DNA of 64,000 nucleotides from Xanthobacteraceae bacterium (lineage in GTDB: Bacteria > Pseudomonadota > Alphaproteobacteria > Rhizobiales > Xanthobacteraceae): NCBI GenBank assembly GCA_022841625.1, contig JALHRD010000008.1:62001-126000 (forward strand). The letters run 5' to 3'. Positions 36,542 through 44,848 of the stretch are shown here, piece after piece; positions within the stretch are counted from its first letter, which is position 1; each line of letters starts with the position of its first letter. Both the position numbers and the translations under genes were made by a program. The notes below the pieces were generated by a model. That model did not search any database. It was not told where the DNA came from and saw only the letters and a list, made by a program, of their open reading frames with translations.

Positions 36542-38884
36542 ATGCCTGATGAACCGTTCGCGTTATCCACAATGTCGTCGGCCCTGCCGGCGGACATGGA
36601 TTATGACGCCCTCTGCGCGGCGGTGGCTGCAACCGAGCGTGGCCGCTGGTTCCTAAGCGAATATGCCCGCCGCAATCGCAACAGCGACACCGCCCAGGTG
36701 CTGGCTGCGATTACCCGCATGGAGAGCATGGTCACGGCCGCTCGCAGCCAGCGCGCGGCCCAGGATGCCGATCAGCAAATCCACATCGAGTTGCTCGAAA
36801 TCGCGCGGACCATCGCACAGACCCGCGCGGACGTCGCCGAAACCCGCCCCGAATTGCCGCCGTCCGCAGAACCCACACACGCCCCAGCCGATGTCGCCAC
36901 CGCCGCCGAGCGGCTGCGGCAGATCGCGTGGACGCTGCGTGCCTGCGGAATCGACCTGCCGATTTCGGAGCAAATCGCGCAAGTCGCGGAGGCGATACTT
37001 TCCGCCCAAGCATTGCGCGGGATCAGTGAACAGCGCACCCAAAAGATCACCGAAGCGCTGCATTATCTCGAACATCGCATCGACCGCATACTTGACAGCC
37101 GGCATATTTTTGCGCGTGCTGCGGAGACGCCACAATCAAACCGTTACGCCAACGATCCCGCGAGCGGTCACAGCAATGGCCATGGTCACGACGCCGCATC
37201 GACCGCCATTGCACGCACCGATATTGACCGCAACAACGCCCCCCAATCCGATTTTTCCGCGACATCGGCGTTTCACGAAGCGGTCGCCCATGACGCGGAC
37301 TCCGCGACGATCGACGCGGACGAAAGTGCCGCGGTAAAGGCCGCCGCGGAAGAAGCGGCTGCGGTGGTGGCTGCGGCCGAAGAAGCCGCGGAGGCTCAAG
37401 CGGCTGCGGATGAAGCCGCCGCGGTGGTGGCCGCCGCGGCAGAAGCTGCCGCGGTTGTCCCCGCTGCGGGAAAAGAAGCCGCTGCGACCGTGGCAACTGC
37501 CGAGGAAGCCACCGAGGCTCAGGCTGACGCGGAAGAAGCGGCCGCGGTGCGGGCTGCCGTAGAAGAGGCCGCCGCGGTCGTGGCCGCCGCGAAGGCGGCG
37601 GCTGCGACCGAAAATTCTGACGATGAAATCGCTGCACAGGCCGCCGCCGCGGAGGAAACCGACTCTTCGGCGGTTGCTTCGCAAACTGAGACCGTCGCTC
37701 AACCAACGGTCGCGGAACCGACTCTCTTGGAATCGGCGCACGATACCCCGACGGACGAAACTTCCAAGGAACACGCCCCCGCGCAAGTCAGCGCCGAGGC
37801 GCCAATGGTCGCGCAGGACGTCGCGGTAGAAGCGGTTGCCGCGGAGTCTCCCGTTGCGGAAGCAACCGCCTCATCCGAAGCCAGCGAACCCACGCCGGAA
37901 GACCGCGCGGTGCCCCCGGCGACGCCCGACGAGCCGGAGCCGCCGCCAACCTCCGCAGCGGAGCTGCCGAAGCCGATCCGGCTGGTGTCCCCGACGCTCG
38001 ATCTCGACCCACCGCCGGTCGGCCGCAGGCCGTTGGCCGCGCAGGCTGGCGCCGCGCCGGCACAGTATGAAGCACACCAAATCCAGTTCGAACGCGTGGA
38101 GATTGAGATCGTTCCGCTGATCGCGGCATCCGCCGGCGGCGCGCGCGCCGCGCCGGCGATGATGCAAAGGGTCATGACCGATTTCGTCGGGCTTGAATTG
38201 AGCCCCCCGGCGGTCAGACAGGCCATTGTTGTCAAGCCACCGGCCGAACCACACACGGCGGAAGCGCTGTCCACCAAACCTGCCGCCAATCAGAACCTCG
38301 CCGCACGCGACGTTGGCACAACGGAACTCCGTGCGCCAAACGAAGCGACGATTGAGGCACCAGGCGAAGCAGCAAGTGAAGCACCAAGCGCGGCTGCAAG
38401 TCCCGCCGACCAAACCCCGACAACCGCTGAAGCGCCGGGCCCCCTTGAGCCGGCGTCCTCCGTCCCGGACGCGGTGGCAACATCCCGTGAACCGGCACCG
38501 ACGCGCGCTGCCGAAGCGCCGACGCTCCATAGCCGGCTGCCCGCCGCAACCACGGCCGACGCAATCGCAAGGCAGGTCGAGCGCGACCTCAACGCATTGA
38601 CCGACATTGCCGCGCGCGCCGGCATTGCGACCGATTTCTTGGTCCTGGCGCCGCCGATTTCCGCCGGCGGCGCCCACACTGCGCCGCCTTCCCCCAAGGC
38701 AACGAAACTTTCCAACGCACTGGCCGCAATTGAAACTGAATTATATGCCGGCGCGGCGCTTGCAAGTTCAACGCCGCCACCGCCGACCGCCACCGTCAAG
38801 CCGACGTCGTCGTCCGCGATGACCGGCCCGTTGGCCGCGCTGATGGCAATGAGCGACGAAGAGAAAATCGCGCTATTTTCGTAA
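36542..38884 (+). CDS. large alanine-rich repetitive protein of unknown function
   Basis: The 780-residue product starts with a well-formed helical domain (residues 10-90, including LCAAVAATERGRWFLSEYARRNRNSDT), a motif I have seen in Rhizobiales hypothetical proteins but cannot name. A central stretch of about 260-360 is almost only Ala, Glu and Val in repeats of AAEEAAAVVAA type, then a Pro/Ala-rich region. The C-terminal part has EVIEIVP-like segments near residue 530 and a final short domain (ALMAMSDEEKIALFS). It has no signal or membrane segment. The SD is weak (AGGTGATGTCAGGACC), and the earlier start at 36452 is not favoured. Confidence 0.75.
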   Translation: MPDEPFALSTMSSALPADMDYDALCAAVAATERGRWFLSEYARRNRNSDTAQVLAAITRMESMVTAARSQRAAQDADQQIHIELLEIARTIAQTRADVAETRPELPPSAEPTHAPADVATAAERLRQIAWTLRACGIDLPISEQIAQVAEAILSAQALRGISEQRTQKITEALHYLEHRIDRILDSRHIFARAAETPQSNRYANDPASGHSNGHGHDAASTAIARTDIDRNNAPQSDFSATSAFHEAVAHDADSATIDADESAAVKAAAEEAAAVVAAAEEAAEAQAAADEAAAVVAAAAEAAAVVPAAGKEAAATVATAEEATEAQADAEEAAAVRAAVEEAAAVVAAAKAAAATENSDDEIAAQAAAAEETDSSAVASQTETVAQPTVAEPTLLESAHDTPTDETSKEHAPAQVSAEAPMVAQDVAVEAVAAESPVAEATASSEASEPTPEDRAVPPATPDEPEPPPTSAAELPKPIRLVSPTLDLDPPPVGRRPLAAQAGAAPAQYEAHQIQFERVEIEIVPLIAASAGGARAAPAMMQRVMTDFVGLELSPPAVRQAIVVKPPAEPHTAEALSTKPAANQNLAARDVGTTELRAPNEATIEAPGEAASEAPSAAASPADQTPTTAEAPGPLEPASSVPDAVATSREPAPTRAAEAPTLHSRLPAATTADAIARQVERDLNALTDIAARAGIATDFLVLAPPISAGGAHTAPPSPKATKLSNALAAIETELYAGAALASSTPPPPTATVKPTSSSAMTGPLAALMAMSDEEKIALFS

Positions 38885-38913
38885 CCGTCAATGCTGGATA
38901 TAGCCGCGTCGTC

Positions 38914-39909
38914 TCAGGCCACCAGCCGGTGAAACAGCGCCGCGTCGATATTGCCGCCCGACAGCACGCCGACCACGACCTTGCCCTTGACGTCGAGCTT
39001 GCCGGCGAGCAGCGCGGCCAGGCCGATGGCGCCGCCGGGCTCGACCACCAATTTGAGTTCGCGAAATGCAAAGGCGACGGCGCGGCCGACTTCGTCATCG
39101 CTGGCCGAGACCCCCTCGCCCACCAGTCTGCGGTTGATCTCGAAGGTGATGACACCGGGTGTGTTGGTCATCAGCGCATCGCAGATCGTGCCGCTCATGC
39201 GGGCATTGGTCTCGCGCTGGCCGCTGCGGAACGAGCGCGCGGTATCGTCGAAGCCCTCCGGCTCGGCGGAATAGAACTTCACATTCGGAAACCGCGCCGT
39301 GATCGCAAGCGCGATCCCTGCGATCAGCCCGCCGCCGGAAGCGCCGACCACCGCCACGTCGGGAGTAAGCCCGCGCGCCGCCAGATCCTCGGCGATCTCG
39401 CGGCCGGCGGTGCCCTGCCCCGCGATCACCAAGGGGTCGTCGAATGGCGGCACCAGTACCGCGCCGCGTTTCTCGGCAATGGCGCGGGCAATCGCGGCGC
39501 GGTCCTCGCGATCGCGATCGTACAGCACGACCTCGGCGCCAAGCGCTGCGGTGCGCTCGCGCTTGGCGCGCGGCGCATCCGACGGCATCACGATCACCGC
39601 CGGCATGCCAAGAAGCTGCGCGGCATGCGCGACGCCCTGGGCGTGGTTGCCGGAGGAATAGGCCACGACGCCATTGGCGCGACGCTCCGCCGGGATCGTT
39701 GACAATTTGTTGTAGGCGCCGCGGAATTTGAACGAGCCGGTGCGTTGCAGCGTCTCGGCCTTCAGAAACACCCGCGCGCCGACCGCCGCATCCAGCACCG
39801 GCGAGGAAATCAATGGCGTGCGCAGCGCCACGCCGGCGAGCCGCGCCGCCGCGGCATCGACGTCGGCGACGGTGGGGAGCGCGGTTTGCGATTGTGGTGC
39901 GTCGGCCAT
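38914..39909 (-). CDS. PLP-dependent threonine/serine dehydratase
   Basis: The 331-residue fold-type II enzyme has SFKFRGAYN with Lys61 forming the Schiff base to PLP, the SSGNHAQG motif near residue 83, and the glycine loop GASGGGLIAG near residue 189 that holds the phosphate. No C-terminal ACT domain is present, so it is of the short catabolic or racemase-like type rather than biosynthetic IlvA. It deaminates threonine or serine, or could be a hydroxyaspartate-type lyase. The start at 39909 gives the family length. Confidence 0.88.
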   Translation of the reverse strand: MADAPQSQTALPTVADVDAAAARLAGVALRTPLISSPVLDAAVGARVFLKAETLQRTGSFKFRGAYNKLSTIPAERRANGVVAYSSGNHAQGVAHAAQLLGMPAVIVMPSDAPRAKRERTAALGAEVVLYDRDREDRAAIARAIAEKRGAVLVPPFDDPLVIAGQGTAGREIAEDLAARGLTPDVAVVGASGGGLIAGIALAITARFPNVKFYSAEPEGFDDTARSFRSGQRETNARMSGTICDALMTNTPGVITFEINRRLVGEGVSASDDEVGRAVAFAFRELKLVVEPGGAIGLAALLAGKLDVKGKVVVGVLSGGNIDAALFHRLVA

Positions 39910-39989
39910 GGCGGAACGGTAGCGCCACCATACGGGCTGGGGCAAGGCGGACAGGGCTCGCCACTGACCCGAATCAATCACTAAGCAAA

Positions 39990-40013
39990 AGCCCCAGGCT
40001 TACGCCCGGGGCT
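39990..40013 (-). terminator. terminator after outer-membrane gene 1
   Basis: The stem GCCCCGGGC / GCCTGGGGC with a GTAA loop, read on the minus strand, is followed by TTTTGC. It lies 28 bases after the stop at 40041. All four outer-membrane genes here end with a similar GC-rich hairpin. Confidence 0.75.
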
Positions 40014-40040
40014 CTCGTATTCAAGCGGATCACGCGTCGC

Positions 40041-40766
40041 TCAATAGCGGGCGACAACCGGGCCGCCGAAGCGATAGTTCAAACCTCCGCGTATCAGGTG
40101 GAGCCGGGTATGGTCGGATACGACGAGAACGCCGCATCCCGCCACCGGACAGAAATCGGTTTGACCGAAGCGGGCATGGAGATATTCCAACTTCGCCGAC
40201 CAATTGGCGCTTAGGCCGACCTCGACACCGCCACCGGCAGTCCATCCGAACTTGGTCGTGTCCGCTGCTGCCAGCGGAGATAGCAAGAGCTGCTCATTGC
40301 GGATATTCGCCCACGCGGCGCCGCCGGTACCGTAGAGCAAGAAATTATTCCAAGTGACGCCGAGTCGGCCGCGTGCAGTACCGAACCAACTTACTTCCGC
40401 AGTACATGGCCGTGCCACCGAGCACCCGCCCGTCGTGCTATTGGTAGCATCAATGCCCGACCATGAACCGTCAACCTCGACACCGAGGACAAACGCTCCC
40501 GTCTGCCAATTATAGCCAAGCGTGCCGCCCAAGTTGCCGCCATTGCCGCGGAAATTGCCGGTCGTTACACCGTTCGTGGCCGTCCATTGCTGTTCGCTTC
40601 GGCCCCATCCGCCAACCACACCAACATAGAAGCCATTCCAGTTGTAAACCGCCACCGCGGCAGCCCGTGGCGGCGCCTTCACCGGCGCCCGCATGTCGGC
40701 CGCGATCGTCGGCGCGGCCAGGAACAGGCTCAGCACAACGCCCCCCAGGAGTTTCTTCGTCGCCAT
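40041..40766 (-). CDS. Omp25/31-like outer-membrane beta-barrel 1
   Basis: The 241-residue precursor has a signal peptide ending TIAAD and the alphaproteobacterial porin-like barrel pattern (YNWNGFYVGVVGGWG near residue 42, repeated glycine/aromatic strands) and ends RFGGPVVARY with the terminal aromatic residue needed for BAM insertion. Related proteins are abundant 25-31 kDa structural or adhesive proteins. A pair of Cys residues (GGCSVARPC) and another pair (DFCPVAGC) may form disulfides in surface loops. It is the leftmost of four such genes on the minus strand. Confidence 0.88.
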   Translation of the reverse strand: MATKKLLGGVVLSLFLAAPTIAADMRAPVKAPPRAAAVAVYNWNGFYVGVVGGWGRSEQQWTATNGVTTGNFRGNGGNLGGTLGYNWQTGAFVLGVEVDGSWSGIDATNSTTGGCSVARPCTAEVSWFGTARGRLGVTWNNFLLYGTGGAAWANIRNEQLLLSPLAAADTTKFGWTAGGGVEVGLSANWSAKLEYLHARFGQTDFCPVAGCGVLVVSDHTRLHLIRGGLNYRFGGPVVARY

Positions 40767-41081
40767 CCCCGCTGTACGCATAGGCACTCTCCCACGCACT
40801 TGTTACACGCATTAACTATTCGCAACCTAGCATCGCACCCCGCCCGGTCGCGGTAGCCGAAAACCGCCAAAGCGATTGAAAATCCGCGTTGCCAATTTGC
40901 AACGGTCAATGTAATTCCACGATATCCACAGGCTCTGTGGAAAACTATTATCGAACAAACTCAATCGGTTACGTCGACTGGCCGTCGCCGGACAGAGGCC
41001 CCGCATTTCGCCCCGAAGTGGTGACGCGATACCGGAGCGACTGCCGGGCACACCTTGTGACGTCTTGAATGCAACCTCACG
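40767..41081. other. intergenic region before outer-membrane gene 1
   Basis: There is no gene here. It should hold the promoter of the barrel gene at 40041-40766. A short stem CCACAG / CTGTGG lies at about 40927-40941. Nothing else stands out. Confidence 0.4.
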
Positions 41082-41110
41082 AAAAAAGCCCCGGGCTTGC
41101 GCCCGGGGCT
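41082..41110 (-). terminator. terminator after outer-membrane gene 2
   Basis: The perfect stem AGCCCCGGGC / GCCCGGGGCT with a short loop is followed on the minus strand by TTTTTT. It lies 29 bases after the stop at 41139. Confidence 0.85.
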
Positions 41111-41138
41111 TTCGCATTCAGATCGTCGCTTGTGCCGC

Positions 41139-41918
41139 TTAGTAGCGCGCCATCACCGGGCCGCCGGGCGTCCATTTGAACACCAGCCGCGCGCGGACCG
41201 TGTCCACCGTCGCGCCCATGTTGCGGTCGTTGGCAGGGCTCAAGGCACCCACCGCATCGCGCGCGAGGTGCCGTTCGCTACGCAAATCGATGTGCTGGTA
41301 CTCGACACCAAAGATGACGTCCGACATCCAGAAGCGGGTCACATACATTTCAACCCCGCCGCCAGCATACCAGCCGCCGTGCCGGTCGCTGCTTTCTGTT
41401 GACAATGCCCCGGTCGCTATAACGGTTGTCCTGGTTTGGATGCGACCATTTGCATAGCCACCGCCGCCGAACACCATGAATCGATCCCAGGCATAGCCCA
41501 GCCGGCCGCCGACGGTCCAAATGCTGCTGACGCGCGAGTTACAGGCCAGTGTTCCCGCGGCACCGCAATCAGCGGTGCCGCCGTTGGTTGACGCATAGCC
41601 CCTACCAAACAAACTGTTAAACGCGCCCTCAACACCGAGAACCCAGTTTCCCGCCTGATATTGGGCACCAACGATGCTTGAATAATTGAAGCGTGTAGCC
41701 TCGGAGTTGTAGTTGCCGACGAAGTCCGTATAGCCGCCGTTGACATCCCACCAGCTGACGCCAAGGCCGGTCGCCGAGTAGAAGCCGGTCCAATTATACG
41801 CGGCGGCGGCCATCGCCGGCGCCTTCATCGGCGCACGGGCCGGGGCCCGCATGTCCGCCGCCATCGCCGGCGCCGCCAGAACGAGGCTCAGTGCAATACC
41901 GCCCAGGAGTCGCTTCAT
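41139..41918 (-). CDS. Omp25/31-like outer-membrane beta-barrel 2
   Basis: The 259-residue precursor has a signal peptide ending PAMAAD, then an Ala/Pro/Lys linker, YNWTGFYSATGLGVSWWDVNGG, and a barrel ending KWTPGGPVMARY. It differs from the others by its final segment (PVMARY rather than PVVARY) and by a loop with a Cys pair (ADCGAAGTLACNS). AAGGGGG lies seven bases before the ATG, so the start is well supported. A terminator follows. Confidence 0.88.
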   Translation of the reverse strand: MKRLLGGIALSLVLAAPAMAADMRAPARAPMKAPAMAAAAYNWTGFYSATGLGVSWWDVNGGYTDFVGNYNSEATRFNYSSIVGAQYQAGNWVLGVEGAFNSLFGRGYASTNGGTADCGAAGTLACNSRVSSIWTVGGRLGYAWDRFMVFGGGGYANGRIQTRTTVIATGALSTESSDRHGGWYAGGGVEMYVTRFWMSDVIFGVEYQHIDLRSERHLARDAVGALSPANDRNMGATVDTVRARLVFKWTPGGPVMARY

Positions 41919-42121
41919 GTTTGCCCCCTTGTGGCGGCCTGCCCGCCAAATCAATTTCACCCGAACAGACTATCATACCTCCGACCCAAAAGCTGTTGCG
42001 CGGCCGTCACAGTGGGCAAAATTCGGCGGGCTACGGCGTCGCTGCGCGCCCTGTGGGCGCAACTTTCGCGCTGCCGCCAGACAGGTTTTCGTCCAATCGA
42101 TCGCCACCCCCTCCCAAACGC

Positions 42122-42149
42122 AAAGCCCCGGGCTTGCGCCCGGGGCTTT
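42122..42149 (-). terminator. terminator associated with truncated barrel tail
   Basis: AAAGCCCCGGGC and GCCCGGGGCTTT are perfect 12-base complements with a TTGC loop. It follows the remnant tail at 42175-42204 just as the intact barrel gene 3 is followed by its own terminator. Confidence 0.8.
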
Positions 42150-42195
42150 GGCCTGAACCGTCAGCCAAGGTCGCTCAGTAGCGCGCCACCACCGG
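42150..42195. repeat. direct repeat of barrel-gene 3 tail, copy A
   Basis: These 46 bases match 42845-42890 at all but one position. They include the stop codon and last codons of an outer-membrane barrel (VVARY). The two copies lie 695 bases apart and flank the MNT/HEPN segment, pointing to a duplication or recombination. Confidence 0.8.
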
Positions 42196-42315
42196 ACCGC
42201 CGAAGCGGATTACGCTAATCCACCCTTCGAAGCGCGAACGGCCCCGCAGGAGCGTCCGGATATCCGCAATGGCGGTCAGGATGTGAGCGAGCCGGTCGCC
42301 GAGGGAAGGAGGCAT
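42175..42315 (-). pseudogene. truncated HEPN (DUF86) toxin gene fused to barrel tail
   Basis: The frame starts at an ATG that is one base after the stop of the MNT gene (TGA-C-ATG), as in MNT/HEPN pairs. The first 30 codons read like a HEPN start (RLAHILTAIADIRTLLRGRSRFE), but the frame then crosses a junction (GWISVI) into RFGGPVVARY, the exact last ten residues of the neighbouring barrels. An intact HEPN would be about 110-130 residues with an RxxxxH active site; that part is missing. The 46-residue fusion is probably non-functional, and its encoded toxin lost. The junction holds GGATTA-CGC-TAATCC. Confidence 0.65.
42205..42225. repeat. short palindrome at the fusion junction
   Basis: GGATTA and TAATCC flank CGC at about 42208-42222. 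A longer relative, CGGATTACGCTGCGCTAATCCG, is at 42733-42754. Both borders of the MNT segment therefore carry the same palindromic repeat family, which may have mediated the rearrangement. Confidence 0.55.
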
Positions 42316-42316
42316 G

Positions 42317-42613
42317 TCAGAATACTTCGACGATATCGTCGGCGATCCGCTCGGCGATACGCGGATCGAGCGAGCGACGCATGGTCGCTTGCGCCGGCAC
42401 GCCGGTCGCGTTCTCGATAATGTGCTCGACGCCAATGAGATTGAGCAGCGAAAAGCGGGAATCCGGCGCAACGTCGATGAGCACGTCGATGTCGCTCTCG
42501 GGCCGCTGCTCGCCGCGTGCTCGCGAGCCGAAGATCGCAAGCTTAGTTACGCCCTCTGCCTGGATGGCGGCGGCGTTGGCGTGTAGCTTGGCGATGATCT
42601 CGTCGCGGGTCAT
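42317..42613 (-). CDS. MNT-type nucleotidyltransferase, antitoxin of a HEPN/MNT pair
   Basis: The 98-residue protein has the minimal nucleotidyltransferase motif: GS at 29-30, then ten residues, and D41-x-D43 (SDIDVLIDV), the GSx10DxD metal-binding pattern. MntA-type antitoxins modify and silence the partner HEPN RNase toxin by adding AMP groups. The partner here is truncated (42175-42315), so this antitoxin is an orphan in the window. A further conserved segment (FSLLNLIGVEHIIENATGV) follows. Confidence 0.85.
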   Translation of the reverse strand: MTRDEIIAKLHANAAAIQAEGVTKLAIFGSRARGEQRPESDIDVLIDVAPDSRFSLLNLIGVEHIIENATGVPAQATMRRSLDPRIAERIADDIVEVF

Positions 42614-42812
42614 ACGTCACCCAACCGCAGCGTCCTTACCATCCCCGATTCCGTTTGCCACTAAATTTAGAATCTAACGCGTAGCGCGAAGGGCGCAATA
42701 GCGAAGCGTATTGCCCGTATTGCGTTCAAATGGCGGATTACGCTGCGCTAATCCGACCTACGAGCTACACCCCCTGTCCTGGTTCAGCGGGGCGCCCTCC
42801 CTGCCCCTCAAT
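42614..42812. repeat. palindrome-rich region upstream of the MNT gene
   Basis: This non-coding stretch has a hairpin GGGCAATA / TATTGCCC-type set around 42686-42716 (GGCGCAATA-GCGAAGCG-TATTGCCC) and the palindrome CGGATTACGCTGCGCTAATCCG at 42733-42754. Both are typical of a dispersed repeat in Bradyrhizobium-like genomes. No gene is seen. Confidence 0.55.
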
Positions 42813-42844
42813 AAAAACCCCGGGCTTGGGGGCCCGGGGTTTTT
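42813..42844 (-). terminator. terminator after outer-membrane gene 3
   Basis: AAAAACCCCGGGC pairs with GCCCGGGGTTTTT around a six-base loop, giving a strong hairpin with U/A tails on both strands. It lies 25 bases after the stop at 42870. Confidence 0.85.
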
Positions 42845-42890
42845 GGCCTAAACCGTCAGCCAAGGTCGCTCAGTAGCGCGCCACCACCGG
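42845..42890. repeat. direct repeat of barrel-gene 3 tail, copy B
   Basis: Partner of 42150-42195 (45 of 46 bases identical). This copy is part of the intact barrel gene 3 and its 3' end. Confidence 0.8.
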
Positions 42891-43622
42891 GCCGCCAAAC
42901 TTGTAGTTGATGCCAAACTTGACCAAGTGGACATCCTGGCGGATTTGATAAGGCGTACAGACGTTCGCCGGGGTGCAGAGGTCGACATTGTCCTTGCCGA
43001 AATTGCTGTAATTGTACTCGGCCTTGAACGACCAATTGCCGGAGAAGGCGTGCTCAAGCCCGCCGCCGATCATCCAACCCCAGCGCAGATCCTCGCTGGA
43101 CCGGGCGGTGAACGCATTAGCGCCGGTCTGGAAGAACTGCTCGTGGATAAAGGCCGCGCCGCCTTTGACGAAGAACATGGTCTGGCCGGTCGCGCCGAAG
43201 GCATAGCCCAGCCGCGCGGCGATGCTGCCGATCATGTCGGCTTCGGTGCGGAAGGTGTTCGCGCCAAAGGTGGCGCCGGTCGGCCCGGCCGAGCCATCGA
43301 GATCGGCCCAGGACACCTGCGCTTCAATACCGAGCACCCAGCGGCCCTGCTGCCAGAAATTACAGCCCGCCTGACCGCCGCCGATGATCCCGGTGCCAAG
43401 ATCGTGGTTGAAATCGGTCAGCTCGACGCCCGCAGCGCTATAGACCTTCTTGTCGCCCCAGGCGAAGCCGACATGGCCACCGATATAGCAGCCGGTCCAG
43501 CTGTGGACCGCAGCCGCCATCGGCGCCGCCTTTACCGGCATCGGCCGTGCCCGCAGATCCGCCGCGAAAGCCGGTGCGGCCAGCAGCGCGCTGAGAACCA
43601 ACCCGCCTAGAATGTTCTTCAT
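42870..43622 (-). CDS. Omp25/31-like outer-membrane beta-barrel 3
   Basis: The 250-residue precursor has a signal peptide ending AFAAD, WTGCYIGGHVGFAWGDKKVYSA, IGGGQAGCNF and a barrel ending NYKFGGPVVARY. Two Cys residues near the C-terminal loop (DLCTPANVCTP) probably form a disulfide. Its last codons and terminator are duplicated at 42122-42195. The gene is intact. Confidence 0.88.
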   Translation of the reverse strand: MKNILGGLVLSALLAAPAFAADLRARPMPVKAAPMAAAVHSWTGCYIGGHVGFAWGDKKVYSAAGVELTDFNHDLGTGIIGGGQAGCNFWQQGRWVLGIEAQVSWADLDGSAGPTGATFGANTFRTEADMIGSIAARLGYAFGATGQTMFFVKGGAAFIHEQFFQTGANAFTARSSEDLRWGWMIGGGLEHAFSGNWSFKAEYNYSNFGKDNVDLCTPANVCTPYQIRQDVHLVKFGINYKFGGPVVARY

Positions 43623-43808
43623 TGTTATCTTCCCCTGTTTCGGCCCCTGGGGAGCCTGCCCGTATAGAATACAAATACGCCGACCGTCGTGAAAATGCTG
43701 TCACGCTGGCGCAACACCCAGGAAAAATCGCAACACATTGATTTCAATTAATTTTTTAATCCCCCGCCAGGTCTTTGAGGTTCGCTCCTGTGGATAAGTC
43801 GCCCTTCC

Positions 43809-43837
43809 AAAAAAAACCCCGGGGCGAACCCCGGGGC
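43809..43837 (-). terminator. terminator after outer-membrane gene 4
   Basis: Read on the minus strand, the stem CCCCGGGG / CCCCGGGG has a TTCG tetraloop and is followed by eight T. This is one of the strongest hairpins in the window. It lies 30 bases after the stop at 43867. Confidence 0.9.
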
Positions 43838-43866
43838 TCCGAATCATATCTGCCAAATCGGTGCGA

Positions 43867-44601
43867 TCAATAACGCGCCATCACCGCGCCGCCACCGAAG
43901 CGATAATTCAGCCGAACGGTCGCGAGATGGATGTTCTGTTCAACGCTGTCGGTGAACGGGAACACGCCGGTAGTGCCCGCGAACCTGACATCTTTTTGGC
44001 CGAGGTCGATGTAGTTGTACTGGGCCGCGATCGACCAGTTTGGCGACAGGCCGTATTCGATGCCACCGCCGATGGTCCAGCCGGACCGGTTCTGCTTGGT
44101 GACCGAAGTCGCAAGCGGAGCTGCGTCGGTATAGCGGAACTCGTCGCGCACCCAGGCGCCGCCGCCGGCGACATAGAGCAGCATGCGGTCGAAGGTCATG
44201 CCAACGCGGCCGGTCAGCATCATGATCGCGTTCGCCTCCGAACCATAGCTGTCGGCAGGCACTAGCAGCGCGCGGTGGCTGCCGGAGATGTCGGCCAAGC
44301 TGCCCGAGAACTCGACGCCGAACACAAACTGCCCGCTCTGCATGTTGAAGCCGATCTGGCCACCGCCGAGCCAACCGTCGCCATCATGACAGCCGTCACT
44401 GACACCAGCGAAACTGAAGCACTTCTCGCTCCAGCCGCCACCGGCATGGGCACCGACATAGAAGCCCGACCAGTTGTAGCCGGCCATCATCATCGCGGGC
44501 GCCTTGACCGGTGCCCCACGGCGCGCCGGCAAATCGGCCGCCAGTGCAGGACCGCAAGCGAGGGCCGCGAGCGCGACGCCAGTCAGCAGGAATTTCTTCA
44601 T
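43867..44601 (-). CDS. Omp25/31-like outer-membrane beta-barrel 4
   Basis: The 244-residue precursor starts MKKFLLTGVALAALA, has a signal peptide ending ALAAD and a WSGFYVGAHAGGGWSEKCFSFAG strand set, and ends NYRFGGGAVMARY. It has a Cys-rich first loop (KCFSFAGVSDGCHDGD). AAGGGGA lies nine bases before the start codon at 44601; the upstream extension to 44712 is not favoured. This is the rightmost of the four barrel genes. Confidence 0.88.
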   Translation of the reverse strand: MKKFLLTGVALAALACGPALAADLPARRGAPVKAPAMMMAGYNWSGFYVGAHAGGGWSEKCFSFAGVSDGCHDGDGWLGGGQIGFNMQSGQFVFGVEFSGSLADISGSHRALLVPADSYGSEANAIMMLTGRVGMTFDRMLLYVAGGGAWVRDEFRYTDAAPLATSVTKQNRSGWTIGGGIEYGLSPNWSIAAQYNYIDLGQKDVRFAGTTGVFPFTDSVEQNIHLATVRLNYRFGGGAVMARY

Positions 44602-44848
44602 CAAGTAAGTCCCCTTGTTGTTGAACCAGTGGCGCGCTTTTAGCGCACGGCGAGCGCTTTGGCTGTCACTTATGGGCAACGGTCGTTGCAAAAGCGACCG
44701 CAACAAACACATGATTCTGCTAAGTTAATGATACGTATATGCCTTAGGTAACCATCCACCGGATGGCCCCATTATTGCCGTAAAATGGCCGCCGCCTGAC
44801 CCGCTCAAAGCAACCGGTGAGGGTCGCTCCGCGATCCCGCAATCAAAA

